A DNA stretch of 37,878 nt from Streptomyces odontomachi. GTDB taxonomy: Bacteria > Actinomycetota > Actinomycetes > Streptomycetales > Streptomycetaceae. This document shows positions 16,114 through 23,095 of the stretch, piece after piece. Under the pieces are notes generated by a model. The model had not been told where the DNA came from. It did no database searches and worked only from the letters and a program-made list of their open reading frames with translations. Made by a program: the position numbers and the translations under genes. Location of the stretch: contig NZ_JAMJWG010000040.1 of NCBI RefSeq assembly GCF_024435355.1, positions 1 to 37,878 of the forward strand, given 5' to 3'. Numbering within the stretch: the stretch's first letter is position 1; each line of letters opens with the position of its first letter.

Positions 16114-17034
16114 ATGAGAGAGACACCCCGCTCGCAGGTGACTGCGAGCGATTCCGGGACGCGGCCTCCCCAGCCTCGTACCGGCTGTGCCCTTGCGCAC
16201 ACCCCTGGAGCCTCAGGCTCTGGAACTCCTCACCGATCGGATGGCCGCCCGCCCCAAACCCCCCGGGGCGCGCGGCAAACCGATCAGAACGGCCGCCCCG
16301 GAACCATCCCCCCTGTTCCGGGGCGGCCGTCGTCGTTCCCTCTGGCACCTCCCGTCTCACGAGCCACTCCGGCCTCCTTCCCCTCCCCGTTCCTGCTGTT
16401 CTCGCTGTTTCTGCTGTTCCTGCTGTTCTCGCTGCTCGCCTGGCTGGTGAGCGCAGCCGGTTCGGTGTCGCGCGCGGACGAGCGGCTGGGGCGGGCGATG
16501 TGGGGCGGGCTGCCGGGGCCGGGCGGTGAGTTCCTCGCCGACCTGGGCAATGTGCAGGTGGCCGTCCCGGTGCTCGTGCTCGCCGTGGTGTACGCGGCCG
16601 TGCGCGGCCGGCGCGCGGGTCTGCCCCGGTGGTGGTGGCCGCCGCTTGCGGCCGCCGTGGTGATGGCCGCGGTGCCCGCCCTGGTCGCCCCGCTGAAGTC
16701 GCTCCTCGCCCGGCCGGGTCCACCCGGCGCCGGGCCCGACGGCTGCTTCCCCTCCGGCCATGCCACCACCGCAGCGGTCGCCTACGGCGCTGCCGCCCTG
16801 CTGCTCCTGCCGGCGGTGCGCCGGGCCGCCACCCGGTGGCTGCTGGGCACGGGCACGGTGGTGCTGAACGCGGCCGTGGGGGCGGGTCTTGTGGTGCGCG
16901 GCTACCACTGGCCGCTGGACGTGGTGGGCGGCTGGCTGCTGTCCGGGCTGCTGCTGGGGGCCTGGGTGACCGTCACGGGCAGTCGGGCCGGGTCAGCGGC
17001 AGCCGGCTCGGACCGGTCAGGTCGAGGAGCCTGA
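16114..17034 (+). CDS. PAP2-superfamily membrane phosphatase (start uncertain)
   Basis: From about 16393 the frame encodes a typical six-helix PAP2 membrane protein of the lipid phosphatase/undecaprenyl-pyrophosphatase-like superfamily. The first helix is FLLFSLFLLFLLFSLLAWLV. Then come a periplasmic loop, LKSLLARPGPP (motif C1 region), CFPSGHATT (C2, catalytic His) and RGYHWPLDVVGGW (C3 with His and Asp). The C1 motif is irregular: RP lies two residues early and Gly stands where Arg is usual. The start is unresolved. The ATG at 16114 gives a long Pro/Gly-rich tail with weak third-position bias that runs through the 6C hairpins. The next ATG/GTG/TTG after the hairpins is the GTG at 16447, which would delete helix 1. 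Function is firm at family level; the substrate is unknown. Confidence 0.75.
   Translation: MRETPRSQVTASDSGTRPPQPRTGCALAHTPGASGSGTPHRSDGRPPQTPRGARQTDQNGRPGTIPPVPGRPSSFPLAPPVSRATPASFPSPFLLFSLFLLFLLFSLLAWLVSAAGSVSRADERLGRAMWGGLPGPGGEFLADLGNVQVAVPVLVLAVVYAAVRGRRAGLPRWWWPPLAAAVVMAAVPALVAPLKSLLARPGPPGAGPDGCFPSGHATTAAVAYGAAALLLLPAVRRAATRWLLGTGTVVLNAAVGAGLVVRGYHWPLDVVGGWLLSGLLLGAWVTVTGSRAGSAAAGSDRSGRGA
16245..16330 (+). ncRNA. 6C-type small RNA or leader element
   Basis: Two strong consecutive hairpins each have a loop holding six cytosines, the defining trait of the actinobacterial 6C RNA. Hairpin A has arms 16245-16255 and 16265-16275 (CCGCCCGCCCC against GGGGCGCGCGG, one mismatch) and loop AAACCCCCC. 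Hairpin B has perfect 16-bp arms 16289-16304 and 16315-16330 and loop CATCCCCCCT. Hairpin B would also work as an intrinsic terminator. Smaller hairpins lie upstream at 16129-16150 and 16208-16220, so the full RNA may start near 16112. The 6C family is known to be expressed in Streptomyces, with several transcript ends. Here it lies in the 5' part of the PAP2 reading frame, so it may also act as a leader of that gene. Family assignment is from loop pattern only. Confidence 0.6.
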
Positions 17035-17131
17035 CGGAGGGGCCCCGAGCGACCGCGGCGAGCAGTTCGGTCGTGGCACGGTCGGCTGCGATGCCTCCCC
17101 CGGCGTCCTCCAGGTAGGCGGTGGCCGGCAT
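16973..17131 (-). CDS. Possible 52-codon gene or gene remnant
   Basis: The minus strand from the ATG at 17131 reads 52 codons (MPATAYLEDAGGGIAADRAT, then TELLAAVARGPSVRLLDLTG and a short tail). Its third-position G/C bias is as strong as in real genes here, and the sequence is acidic and helical rather than Arg-rich. It overlaps the end of the PAP2 gene by 62 bp on the opposite strand. GGGTGGG directly precedes the ATG; GAGGAG is 14 nt away. I do not recognise the product. It could be a remnant of a longer gene or chance. Confidence 0.25.
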   Translation of the reverse strand: MPATAYLEDAGGGIAADRATTELLAAVARGPSVRLLDLTGPSRLPLTRPDCP

Positions 17132-17269
17132 CCCACCCGGCCGCTCTCCTCGGTTGCGCCATGCTGCGGGCCGTACCCACCCGCGTGACCAGGCGCCTAC
17201 GATGATCCCCGCAGCACCGATCAGCCGATCACCCGCGCCGTCGAGCGCCGCAGCCCCGGGGAGGACCCC

Positions 17270-18310
17270 TTGACCGATCTGCACGCTTTCATCGCCGGGC
17301 TACCCAAAGCCGAACTGCACGTGCACCACGTGGGCTCCGCCTCGCCCCGCATCGTCGCCACGTTGGCCGCGCGTCACCCCGACACCAAGGTGCCCACCGA
17401 TCCCGAGGCGCTGGCGGACTACTTCACGTTCACCGACTTCGCGCACTTCATCGAGGTGTACCTGTCCGTCGTGGACCTGATCCGCACCCCTGAGGACGTA
17501 CGGCTGCTGACCTTCGAGGCCGCCCGTGACCTGGCCCGGCAGAACGTGCGCTACGCCGAGCTGACCATCACGCCGTTCTCGTCCACCCACCGCGGCATAG
17601 ACGAGCGCGCCTTCCTGGCCGCGATCGAGGACGCGCGCAAGGCGGCCGAGAGCGAGTTCGGCACGGTGCTGCGGTGGTGCTTCGACGTCCCCGGCGAGGC
17701 CGGCCTCGCGGCGGCCGAGGAGACCCTGCGGCTTGCCGTGACGGACGGGCTGCGGCCGGAGGGACTGGTGTCGTTCGGCCTTGGCGGGCCCGAGATCGGC
17801 GTGCCGCGCCCGCAGTTCAAACCGTTCTTCGACCAGGCGATAGCGGCGGGCCTGCACTCCGTGCCGCACGCCGGGGAGACCACCGGGCCGCAGACCATCT
17901 GGGACGCGCTGCGCGAGCTGCGGGCCGAGCGCATCGGGCACGGCACCAGCGCCACCCAGGATCCGGCGCTGCTCGCCCATCTCGCCGAGCACCGCATCCC
18001 GCTGGAGGTCTGCCCGACGTCCAACATCGCCACCCGCGCCGTGCCCGACCTCGACGAACACCCCATCAAGGAGATGGTGGCCGCCGGGGTACTGGTGACC
18101 GTCAACTCCGACGATCCCCCCATGTTCGGCACCGACCTGAACACCGAATACGCCATCGCCGCCCGGCTGCTCGACCTGGACGCCCCCGGCGTTGCCGCGC
18201 TCGCCCGAAACGCGGTCGAGGCGTCCTTCCTCGATCCGGCCGGCAAGGCGCGGATCGCCGCCGAGATCGAGACGTACACGTCGGCCTGGCAGGCGGGCCG
18301 GATCGCGTGA
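17270..18310 (+). CDS. Adenosine-deaminase-family hydrolase, candidate aminodeoxyfutalosine deaminase
   Basis: This 346-residue amidohydrolase has metal ligands His17 and His19 in ELHVHHVGSAS, HAGE with His200, GHGT with His224 and NSDDP with Asp281-Asp282. That is the full metal and catalytic set of the adenosine deaminase fold. Classical adenosine deaminases read HxHLDGS after the first His and STDDP at the end; here they are HVHHVGS and NSDDP, so the purine-ribose pocket probably differs. Some actinobacterial members with such changes are 6-aminodeoxyfutalosine deaminases of the futalosine menaquinone pathway. I favour that role over salvage of adenosine, without proof. The start is the TTG at 17270, placed 5 nt after GGGGAGGA; no better ATG or GTG exists. 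The GDPD gene follows at 48 bp and may be co-transcribed. Confidence 0.85.
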   Translation: MTDLHAFIAGLPKAELHVHHVGSASPRIVATLAARHPDTKVPTDPEALADYFTFTDFAHFIEVYLSVVDLIRTPEDVRLLTFEAARDLARQNVRYAELTITPFSSTHRGIDERAFLAAIEDARKAAESEFGTVLRWCFDVPGEAGLAAAEETLRLAVTDGLRPEGLVSFGLGGPEIGVPRPQFKPFFDQAIAAGLHSVPHAGETTGPQTIWDALRELRAERIGHGTSATQDPALLAHLAEHRIPLEVCPTSNIATRAVPDLDEHPIKEMVAAGVLVTVNSDDPPMFGTDLNTEYAIAARLLDLDAPGVAALARNAVEASFLDPAGKARIAAEIETYTSAWQAGRIA

Positions 18311-18358
18311 GGGGCGGCCTGCCGGCGGCGCCTCCCAACCTCCCGTGAGAAGGGGTCC

Positions 18359-19108
18359 ATGCACACCGTGACCGCCGTCGCCCACCGGGGCGACCCGTAC
18401 CGCTTCCGTGAGAACACGCTGTCGTCGCTGCGTGCCGCGCTCGACCGGGGCGCGGACGCGGTCGAGATCGACGTCCGTGTCACCCGCGACGGCGTCCCCG
18501 TGCTGCTGCACGACGACACGTTGGAGCGGCTGTGGGGAGACGGGAGAGCGCTGGCGGAGCTGACCGCCGGGGAGGTGCGGGACCTGACCGGCGGTGGCGT
18601 GCCCGCGCTCGCCACGGCGCTCATGGCACCCCAGGAGTGGGCCTCGCAAGCCGCGGAACGGGCACCGGGCGCGCCGCTGCCACGGGTGCTGATCGACCTG
18701 CCGGGGGCCGGCCCAGCGGCGGTGCGCCGGATCGTGGGCGTGGTGCGCGATGCGGGGGCGGCGGACCGGGTGTACTACTGCGGTGCGGCGTCCAGCATGC
18801 TGGCGGTGCGCGCGGCCGACCCGGCCGCCGAGATCGCACTGACCTGGACGACGTATGCGCCACCGCGGCCCGCCCTGCTGGCCGCGGTGCGTCCGCGCTG
18901 GCTCAACTACCGCCACGGCCTGGTGGACCGGGCGCTCACCGAGCGGGTGCACGACGCCGGGCTGCTGCTGGGCGTGTGGACCCCGGACACCGCCCGGTGC
19001 ATGCGGCGGCTGGTGGCCTCGGGCGTCGACGCGATCACCACGAACCGGGTCGGCACGCTGCGTGGCCTGCTGGAGCGGGGGGCGCCGGTCACGGTCGGGA
19101 GTTCCTGA
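18359..19108 (+). CDS. Glycerophosphodiester phosphodiesterase family protein
   Basis: GDPD enzymes hydrolyse glycerophosphodiesters to glycerol-3-phosphate and an alcohol, recycling phospholipid head groups. The 249-residue product shows the TIM-barrel signature: H9-R10 at the first strand, E18-N19-T20, E36 and D38 in AVEIDV, and H51-D52 in VLLHDDTLERLWG. WTPDT and VDAITTNRV mark the last strands. There is no signal peptide, so it should be cytosolic. GAGAAGGGG stands just before the ATG at 18359. It lies 48 bp behind the deaminase gene and ends at a bidirectional terminator shared with the convergent aldehyde dehydrogenase. Confidence 0.92.
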   Translation: MHTVTAVAHRGDPYRFRENTLSSLRAALDRGADAVEIDVRVTRDGVPVLLHDDTLERLWGDGRALAELTAGEVRDLTGGGVPALATALMAPQEWASQAAERAPGAPLPRVLIDLPGAGPAAVRRIVGVVRDAGAADRVYYCGAASSMLAVRAADPAAEIALTWTTYAPPRPALLAAVRPRWLNYRHGLVDRALTERVHDAGLLLGVWTPDTARCMRRLVASGVDAITTNRVGTLRGLLERGAPVTVGSS

Positions 19109-19144
19109 CGGCGCACAGCGCACGGCGGCACGGCGTTGCGCGCC

Positions 19145-19182
19145 GGACGCCCCCGGATGTCCTGCGGGATCCGGAGGCGTCC
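19145..19182. terminator. Bidirectional hairpin terminator
   Basis: GGACGCCCCCGGAT (19145-19158) and ATCCGGAGGCGTCC (19169-19182) form a 14-bp stem with one mismatch and a 10-nt loop, between the convergent stops at 19108 and 19197. It can serve both strands. Confidence 0.75.
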
Positions 19183-19196
19183 GTCAGGACGCGCCC

Positions 19197-20654
19197 TCAG
19201 ACGTCCAGGGACGTCATCACGTGCTTGACGCGGGTGTAGTCGTCGAAGCCGTACGCCGACAGGTCCTTGCCGTAGCCGGACTTCTTGAAGCCGCCGTGCG
19301 GCATCTCGGCGACCAGCGGGATGTGGGTGTTGATCCACACGCAGCCGAAGTCGAGCGCCTTGGAGAGCCGCATGGCGCGCCCGTGGTCCTTCGTCCAGAT
19401 GGAGGAGGCCAGACCGTATTCGACGCCGTTGGCGTAGGCGACGGCCTGGTCCTCGTCGGTGAAGGGCTGCACGGTGATGACGGGCCCGAAGACCTCTTTC
19501 TGGATGATCTCGTCGTCCTGCTTGAGGCCGGAGACGACGGTGGGGGCGTAGTAGTAGCCCTTGTCCCCGACGCGGTGGCCGCCGGCCTCCACCTTGGCGT
19601 GCGCGGGCAGCCGGTCGATGAACCCGGTCACCTGCGCCAGCTGGTTGGCGTTGTTGAGCGGGCCGTAGAGGACGTCCTCGTCGTCGGGCCGGCCGGTCTT
19701 GGTCTTGGTGGCGGCCTCGGCGAGGGCGCGCACGAACTCGTCGTGGATGGCTTCGTGCACCAGCACCCGGGTGGCCGCGGTGCAGTCCTGGCCGGCGTTG
19801 AAGAAGCCCGCCACGGAGATGTCCTCGACGGCCTTGGCGAGGGCCGCGCTGTCGAGGTCGTCGAAGACGACGACGGGCGCCTTGCCGCCCAGTTCCAGAT
19901 GGACCCTCTTGAGGTCGGTGGCCGCGGAAGCGGCGACCTCCTTGCCGGCCCGTACCGAACCGGTGATGGAGACCATCGCCGGGGTGGCGTGCTCCACCAT
20001 GAGCCGCCCGGTGTCCCGGTCGCCGGTGATGACGTTGAAGACGCCCTTCGGCACGATGGCACCGATGATCTCGGCCATCAGCACGGTCGACGCGGGCGTG
20101 GTGTCCGACGGCTTCAGCACGACCGTGTTGCCCGCCGCGAGCGCCGGGGCGAACTTCCACACGGCCATCATCATCGGGTAGTTCCACGGCGCGACCTGGG
20201 CGCACACCCCGACCGGCTCACGCCGTACGAAGGACGTCAGGCCCTCCATGTACTCGCCGGCCGAGCGGCCTTCGAGCATCCGCGCGGCGCCCGCGAAGAA
20301 CCGGATCTGGTCGACCATCGGCGGGATCTCTTCGCTGCGGGTCAGGCCGATCGGCTTGCCGGTGTTCTCGACCTCGGCGGCGATCAGCTCCTCGGCGCGC
20401 TCCTCGAAGGCGTCCGCGATCTTCAACAGCGCCTTCTGCCGCTCGCCGGGCACCAGGTCGCGCCAGCCGGGGAAGGCGGCCTCGGCCGCGGCCATGCCGG
20501 CGTCGACGTCCGCCCGGCCGGACAGCGGTGCGGTCGCATAGGGGTCACCGGTGGCGGGGTTGACTACGTCGGTGGTGCGCCCGTCGGCGGCGTCGCGGAA
20601 CTCTCCGGCGATGTAATTCCGTAGGGTGCGCAGCGGACGCAGCTCGGTGGTCAT
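19197..20654 (-). CDS. Aldehyde dehydrogenase, probable gamma-aminobutyraldehyde dehydrogenase
   Basis: A complete 485-residue ALDH with Asn158 in VAPWNYP, Lys181 in VLKPSD, Glu254 in HLELGGKAP and nucleophile Cys291 in NAGQDCTAATR. The NAGQDCTA motif, the RNYIAGEF start and the overall sequence resemble gamma-aminobutyraldehyde and betaine-aldehyde dehydrogenases. These oxidise 4-aminobutanal, from putrescine, to GABA. That would feed gabT at 14478. AGGAGG stands 7 nt before the ATG at 20654; the upstream in-frame extension is not family-like. Three GACGTCC motifs in the 90 bp upstream may be regulator sites. The exact substrate is inference. Confidence 0.9.
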   Translation of the reverse strand: MTTELRPLRTLRNYIAGEFRDAADGRTTDVVNPATGDPYATAPLSGRADVDAGMAAAEAAFPGWRDLVPGERQKALLKIADAFEERAEELIAAEVENTGKPIGLTRSEEIPPMVDQIRFFAGAARMLEGRSAGEYMEGLTSFVRREPVGVCAQVAPWNYPMMMAVWKFAPALAAGNTVVLKPSDTTPASTVLMAEIIGAIVPKGVFNVITGDRDTGRLMVEHATPAMVSITGSVRAGKEVAASAATDLKRVHLELGGKAPVVVFDDLDSAALAKAVEDISVAGFFNAGQDCTAATRVLVHEAIHDEFVRALAEAATKTKTGRPDDEDVLYGPLNNANQLAQVTGFIDRLPAHAKVEAGGHRVGDKGYYYAPTVVSGLKQDDEIIQKEVFGPVITVQPFTDEDQAVAYANGVEYGLASSIWTKDHGRAMRLSKALDFGCVWINTHIPLVAEMPHGGFKKSGYGKDLSAYGFDDYTRVKHVMTSLDV

Positions 20655-21084
20655 GGCCGGCCCTCCTGTCGTGTCGCGGGTGTGCGGACGTCCGGCAGGC
20701 GCCCCTTGTGCGGACGGCCGTCGGACGTCCCTGATGCAGACGTCCAAAGGGTGAGACGCAGCCCACCCTAATGCGTTCCCCCGCCATCCTCGCTGGACCC
20801 GCCAGGTGCGCAACCCCCTGGCCGGCACCGTCCTCGCCGCTCTCGCCGCACCGGGCGCGGCGACGCCATCGCGATCACCCTTTCGGGTGAGTCAGGCCCT
20901 GGCCTCGGATGAGCCCCCATTCGTCCGTGTGCGCCACCGTCGCCCCCTCGACAGGGCCGAACGGGCGACGTGGGGCCGCGGACCTGCACGGGGAGGCGGG
21001 TGGGTGCGTGTTAAGTTCACGCCGTTTCGAGGGGGATTCTCCTTCAGGGACTGACGGCTCGGAGCGGAAGCTGAGGTGTTCGCC
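20655..21084. promoter_or_regulatory. Divergent control region with three GACGTCC motifs
   Basis: About 430 bases between divergent genes. GGACGTCC occurs at 20686-20693 and 20723-20730, and AGACGTCC at 20738-20745, all within 91 bp of the aldehyde dehydrogenase start; GACGTC is itself palindromic. TCACCC-TTTC-GGGTGA (20875-20890) is a 6-bp hairpin, and TAGGGT on the minus strand near 20765-20772 is a possible -10. No gene is visible. Confidence 0.4.
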
Positions 21085-21822
21085 ATGGTGGCCCCGCCGG
21101 ACGACGGCCTGCTGAGGGCGCGCGCCCTGACCGTCACCCTCCACCGCTCCCCCGCGCTCGCCGATGTTTCGCTCGACGTGCGGGCGGGCGAGGTCGTCGT
21201 GGTCGGCGGCCCGCGCGGCAGCGGAAAGACCACACTGCTGCGGTGCCTGTCGGGACAGTTGGTGCCCCAGCAGGGCGAGGTGTGGTTCCGCGAGACCGCG
21301 GTGCACTCGCTCGGCGCGGCGGCCCGGGAGCGGCTGCGGCGCGGGGCGTTCGGCTGGGTCGGATCGCGCCCTGACCTGGTGCCGGAGCTGACCGCCTGGG
21401 AGAACGCTGCCCTGCCCCTGCTGCTGTCCGCTGTGCCGCACCGCACCGCCAGGGCCCGCGCGATGGAGTGGCTCGGGCATCTCGACATCGTCCGGTGTGC
21501 GGGCAAGCGGCCGCACGCCCTGACGCAGGCCGAGCGGCAGCGGATCGCGGTGGCGCGCGGCCTCATCGCCGAACCGTCGGTGCTCTTCGCCGACGAGCCG
21601 ACCGCCGCCCTGCACCGCATCGACCACGACCACGTCCTGCGCACGCTGCTGACCGTGGCCCGGGCCCGCGGGGTCACCGTGGTCCTGGCGACCTCGGAAC
21701 CGCAGGCCGTGGCGGGGGCGGCCGACCGCGGTGTGCGGCTGGTCGACGGCCGGCTGGACGACCCGCCGGCCGTCACCGGCACCGACGCGGAGGGCGCAGC
21801 GGCGTGCTCGCTCTCCGTCTAG
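21085..21822 (+). CDS. ABC transporter ATP-binding protein with degenerate motifs
   Basis: The 245-residue product aligns with LolD/FtsE-like ATPases. Walker A is GGPRGSGKT (41-49) and Walker B ends SVLFADEPT (165-173), both intact. Other motifs deviate. The Q-loop position reads WVGSRPDLVPELTAWENA with no Gln. The LSGGQ signature is replaced by LTQAERQR (146-153). The H-loop reads VLATSEPQ with Ser or Glu where His is usual. It probably binds ATP but may hydrolyse it slowly or need another partner. The ATG at 21085 has GAGG 8 nt upstream; a GTG at 21076 is an alternative. The permease start overlaps its end by 19 bp, so the two form one transporter. Confidence 0.85.
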   Translation: MVAPPDDGLLRARALTVTLHRSPALADVSLDVRAGEVVVVGGPRGSGKTTLLRCLSGQLVPQQGEVWFRETAVHSLGAAARERLRRGAFGWVGSRPDLVPELTAWENAALPLLLSAVPHRTARARAMEWLGHLDIVRCAGKRPHALTQAERQRIAVARGLIAEPSVLFADEPTAALHRIDHDHVLRTLLTVARARGVTVVLATSEPQAVAGAADRGVRLVDGRLDDPPAVTGTDAEGAAACSLSV

Positions 21823-22988
21823 CCCGCGGCGCACGCGCCACGGTCCTGGTGCGCCGGCTGCTCGTGGTCCTGGCCGCGGGCGGTACCGGTTTTCTGCTGC
21901 TCAGCGCCCTCGGTTTCGCGATGGGGCATCCGCACGAGCACGGCACGGCGGCCGTCCGGCTCGCCTGGTGCATCGTCCCGGTGGCCGCCACCATCGACTT
22001 CGCGGCGGCCGTCGCCCGCAGCGACCCGGGCACCCACCCGGTTCCCGGGGTCTTCGCCGCCGGTCTCGGGCCGGTACGGCTCATGGCGATCTCCACGCTG
22101 ACCACCGTCATGATGTGCCTGACCGGTTCGGTGCTGGCGCTGCTGCTCTTCCTCCAGCTGCGCGGCGACCTGCTCGCGGCTCTGCCGTTCCACGGTGCCG
22201 CCGACGGGCTGCTGGCCGCGGGCCGGCCGCTGCCGGTGGCCGCCCTGGTGCTGCTGCTCGTCCTCGTCCCGGTGGCCGCCTCCGTCACGGCCGCGCTGGC
22301 GCTGCGGCCGCGCCCCGGGCTGGGTGGCGTCCCGCGTCCGGACGACGCCTTCGACGATCTGGATCAGCCGCCCGCGCCCACCCGCCGTCCCTCCGGGCTG
22401 TCCTGGGGCATCGCGCTGTTCGCCGCCGGCCTGGCCGTGGAGACGTCGATGAGCGCGTCCGCCCGGCACCTGGCCGGGCTGCGGCTGCCCCGCGGTCTCG
22501 CGGGCGGCTCGCTGGGGGTGCTGGCCGGATGGGCGCTGACGGCTGCCGGGCTGGCCGTCGCCGGCCCCGCTCTGACGTTCGCCTGCGGGCGGCTGTTGCA
22601 GACCACGCGGCCGAACGGGCTGCGGCTGCTGGCCGGGCGGATCCTGCAACAGGAGGCGCGGCGGCTGGGCCGGCCTTTGGGCGTGGTGTGCGCGGTGGCC
22701 TCCGGCTCGTACGCGGCGGTCACCCTGCTCGCGGGGCGCGGCCCTGGCACCGGCCCGATGGTCGCGGTCGGCGCGCTGCTCGTCGCGGGCTGCACGGTGG
22801 GCACCCTGCTGATGGCGGCGGTCGAGGCGCGTCGGGAGCGGGCCCGCACGACGGCAGCGCTGCTGCGGCTCGGGGCGCCCGCCGGGGCGCTGCGCACCGC
22901 GGTGGCCCTGCGGGCCGGGGCGCTCCTGGTGTTGTTCGCGCCGCTGACATGGGGGGTGGCGGCGGTGGCGGCGGTGCCGTTGGGGTGA
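21804..22988 (+). CDS. ABC transporter permease-like membrane protein
   Basis: A 394-residue hydrophobic protein with about eight predicted membrane helices. They include LLVVLAAGGTGFLLLSALGF, a helix near TLTTVMMCLTGSVLALLLFL, VAALVLLLVLVPVAASVTAA, and several in the last 120 residues. RILQQEARRLGRPLGVVCAV and the RRERARTTAALLRLGAPAGA segment resemble FtsX/MacB-type permeases, which have cytosolic coupling helices of this kind. The GTG at 21804 lies inside the end of the ATPase gene, suggesting translational coupling. No substrate-binding protein or regulator is adjacent. The substrate is unknown; lipid, peptide or cell-envelope roles are all possible. Confidence 0.75.
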   Translation: MLALRLARGARATVLVRRLLVVLAAGGTGFLLLSALGFAMGHPHEHGTAAVRLAWCIVPVAATIDFAAAVARSDPGTHPVPGVFAAGLGPVRLMAISTLTTVMMCLTGSVLALLLFLQLRGDLLAALPFHGAADGLLAAGRPLPVAALVLLLVLVPVAASVTAALALRPRPGLGGVPRPDDAFDDLDQPPAPTRRPSGLSWGIALFAAGLAVETSMSASARHLAGLRLPRGLAGGSLGVLAGWALTAAGLAVAGPALTFACGRLLQTTRPNGLRLLAGRILQQEARRLGRPLGVVCAVASGSYAAVTLLAGRGPGTGPMVAVGALLVAGCTVGTLLMAAVEARRERARTTAALLRLGAPAGALRTAVALRAGALLVLFAPLTWGVAAVAAVPLG

Positions 22989-23083
22989 CGGCCCCCTGAC
23001 ACCAGGACCGGCGGCCGCCGCGGGTCCGCCACTCCCCCGAGGCCGGCCCGAACACCAGACCCAGGGGAGAGTTGACGTTCCCC

Positions 23084-23089
23084 TAGCAT
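23084..23089 (+). promoter_or_regulatory. Candidate -10 box of a leaderless LOG-family transcript
   Basis: TAGCAT lies exactly six bases before the GTG start at 23096, the layout of actinobacterial leaderless promoters. No Shine-Dalgarno site lies in the usual window, and no clear -35 is present. Confidence 0.4.
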
Positions 23090-23095
23090 GAGCGG

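Noticed and set aside
16080..16330. tRNA, tmRNA or a known metabolite riboswitch in the gabT-PAP2 gap
   Set aside because: No T-loop, CCA end, cobalamin, FMN, SAM, glycine or ydaO core could be found. The six-C loops fit 6C RNA only.
16187..16450. Small plus-strand ORF starting at GTG 16187 ahead of the PAP2 gene
   Set aside because: Codon bias is only moderate and fails after about 26 codons. The frame runs through both 6C hairpins and ends in a Cys/Arg-rich shadow of the PAP2 helix. RNA structure explains the sequence better.
20766..20828. Longer N-terminus of the 19197-20654 aldehyde dehydrogenase
   Set aside because: The added residues are Arg/Pro-rich and unlike the family, while AGGAGG lies correctly before the ATG at 20654.
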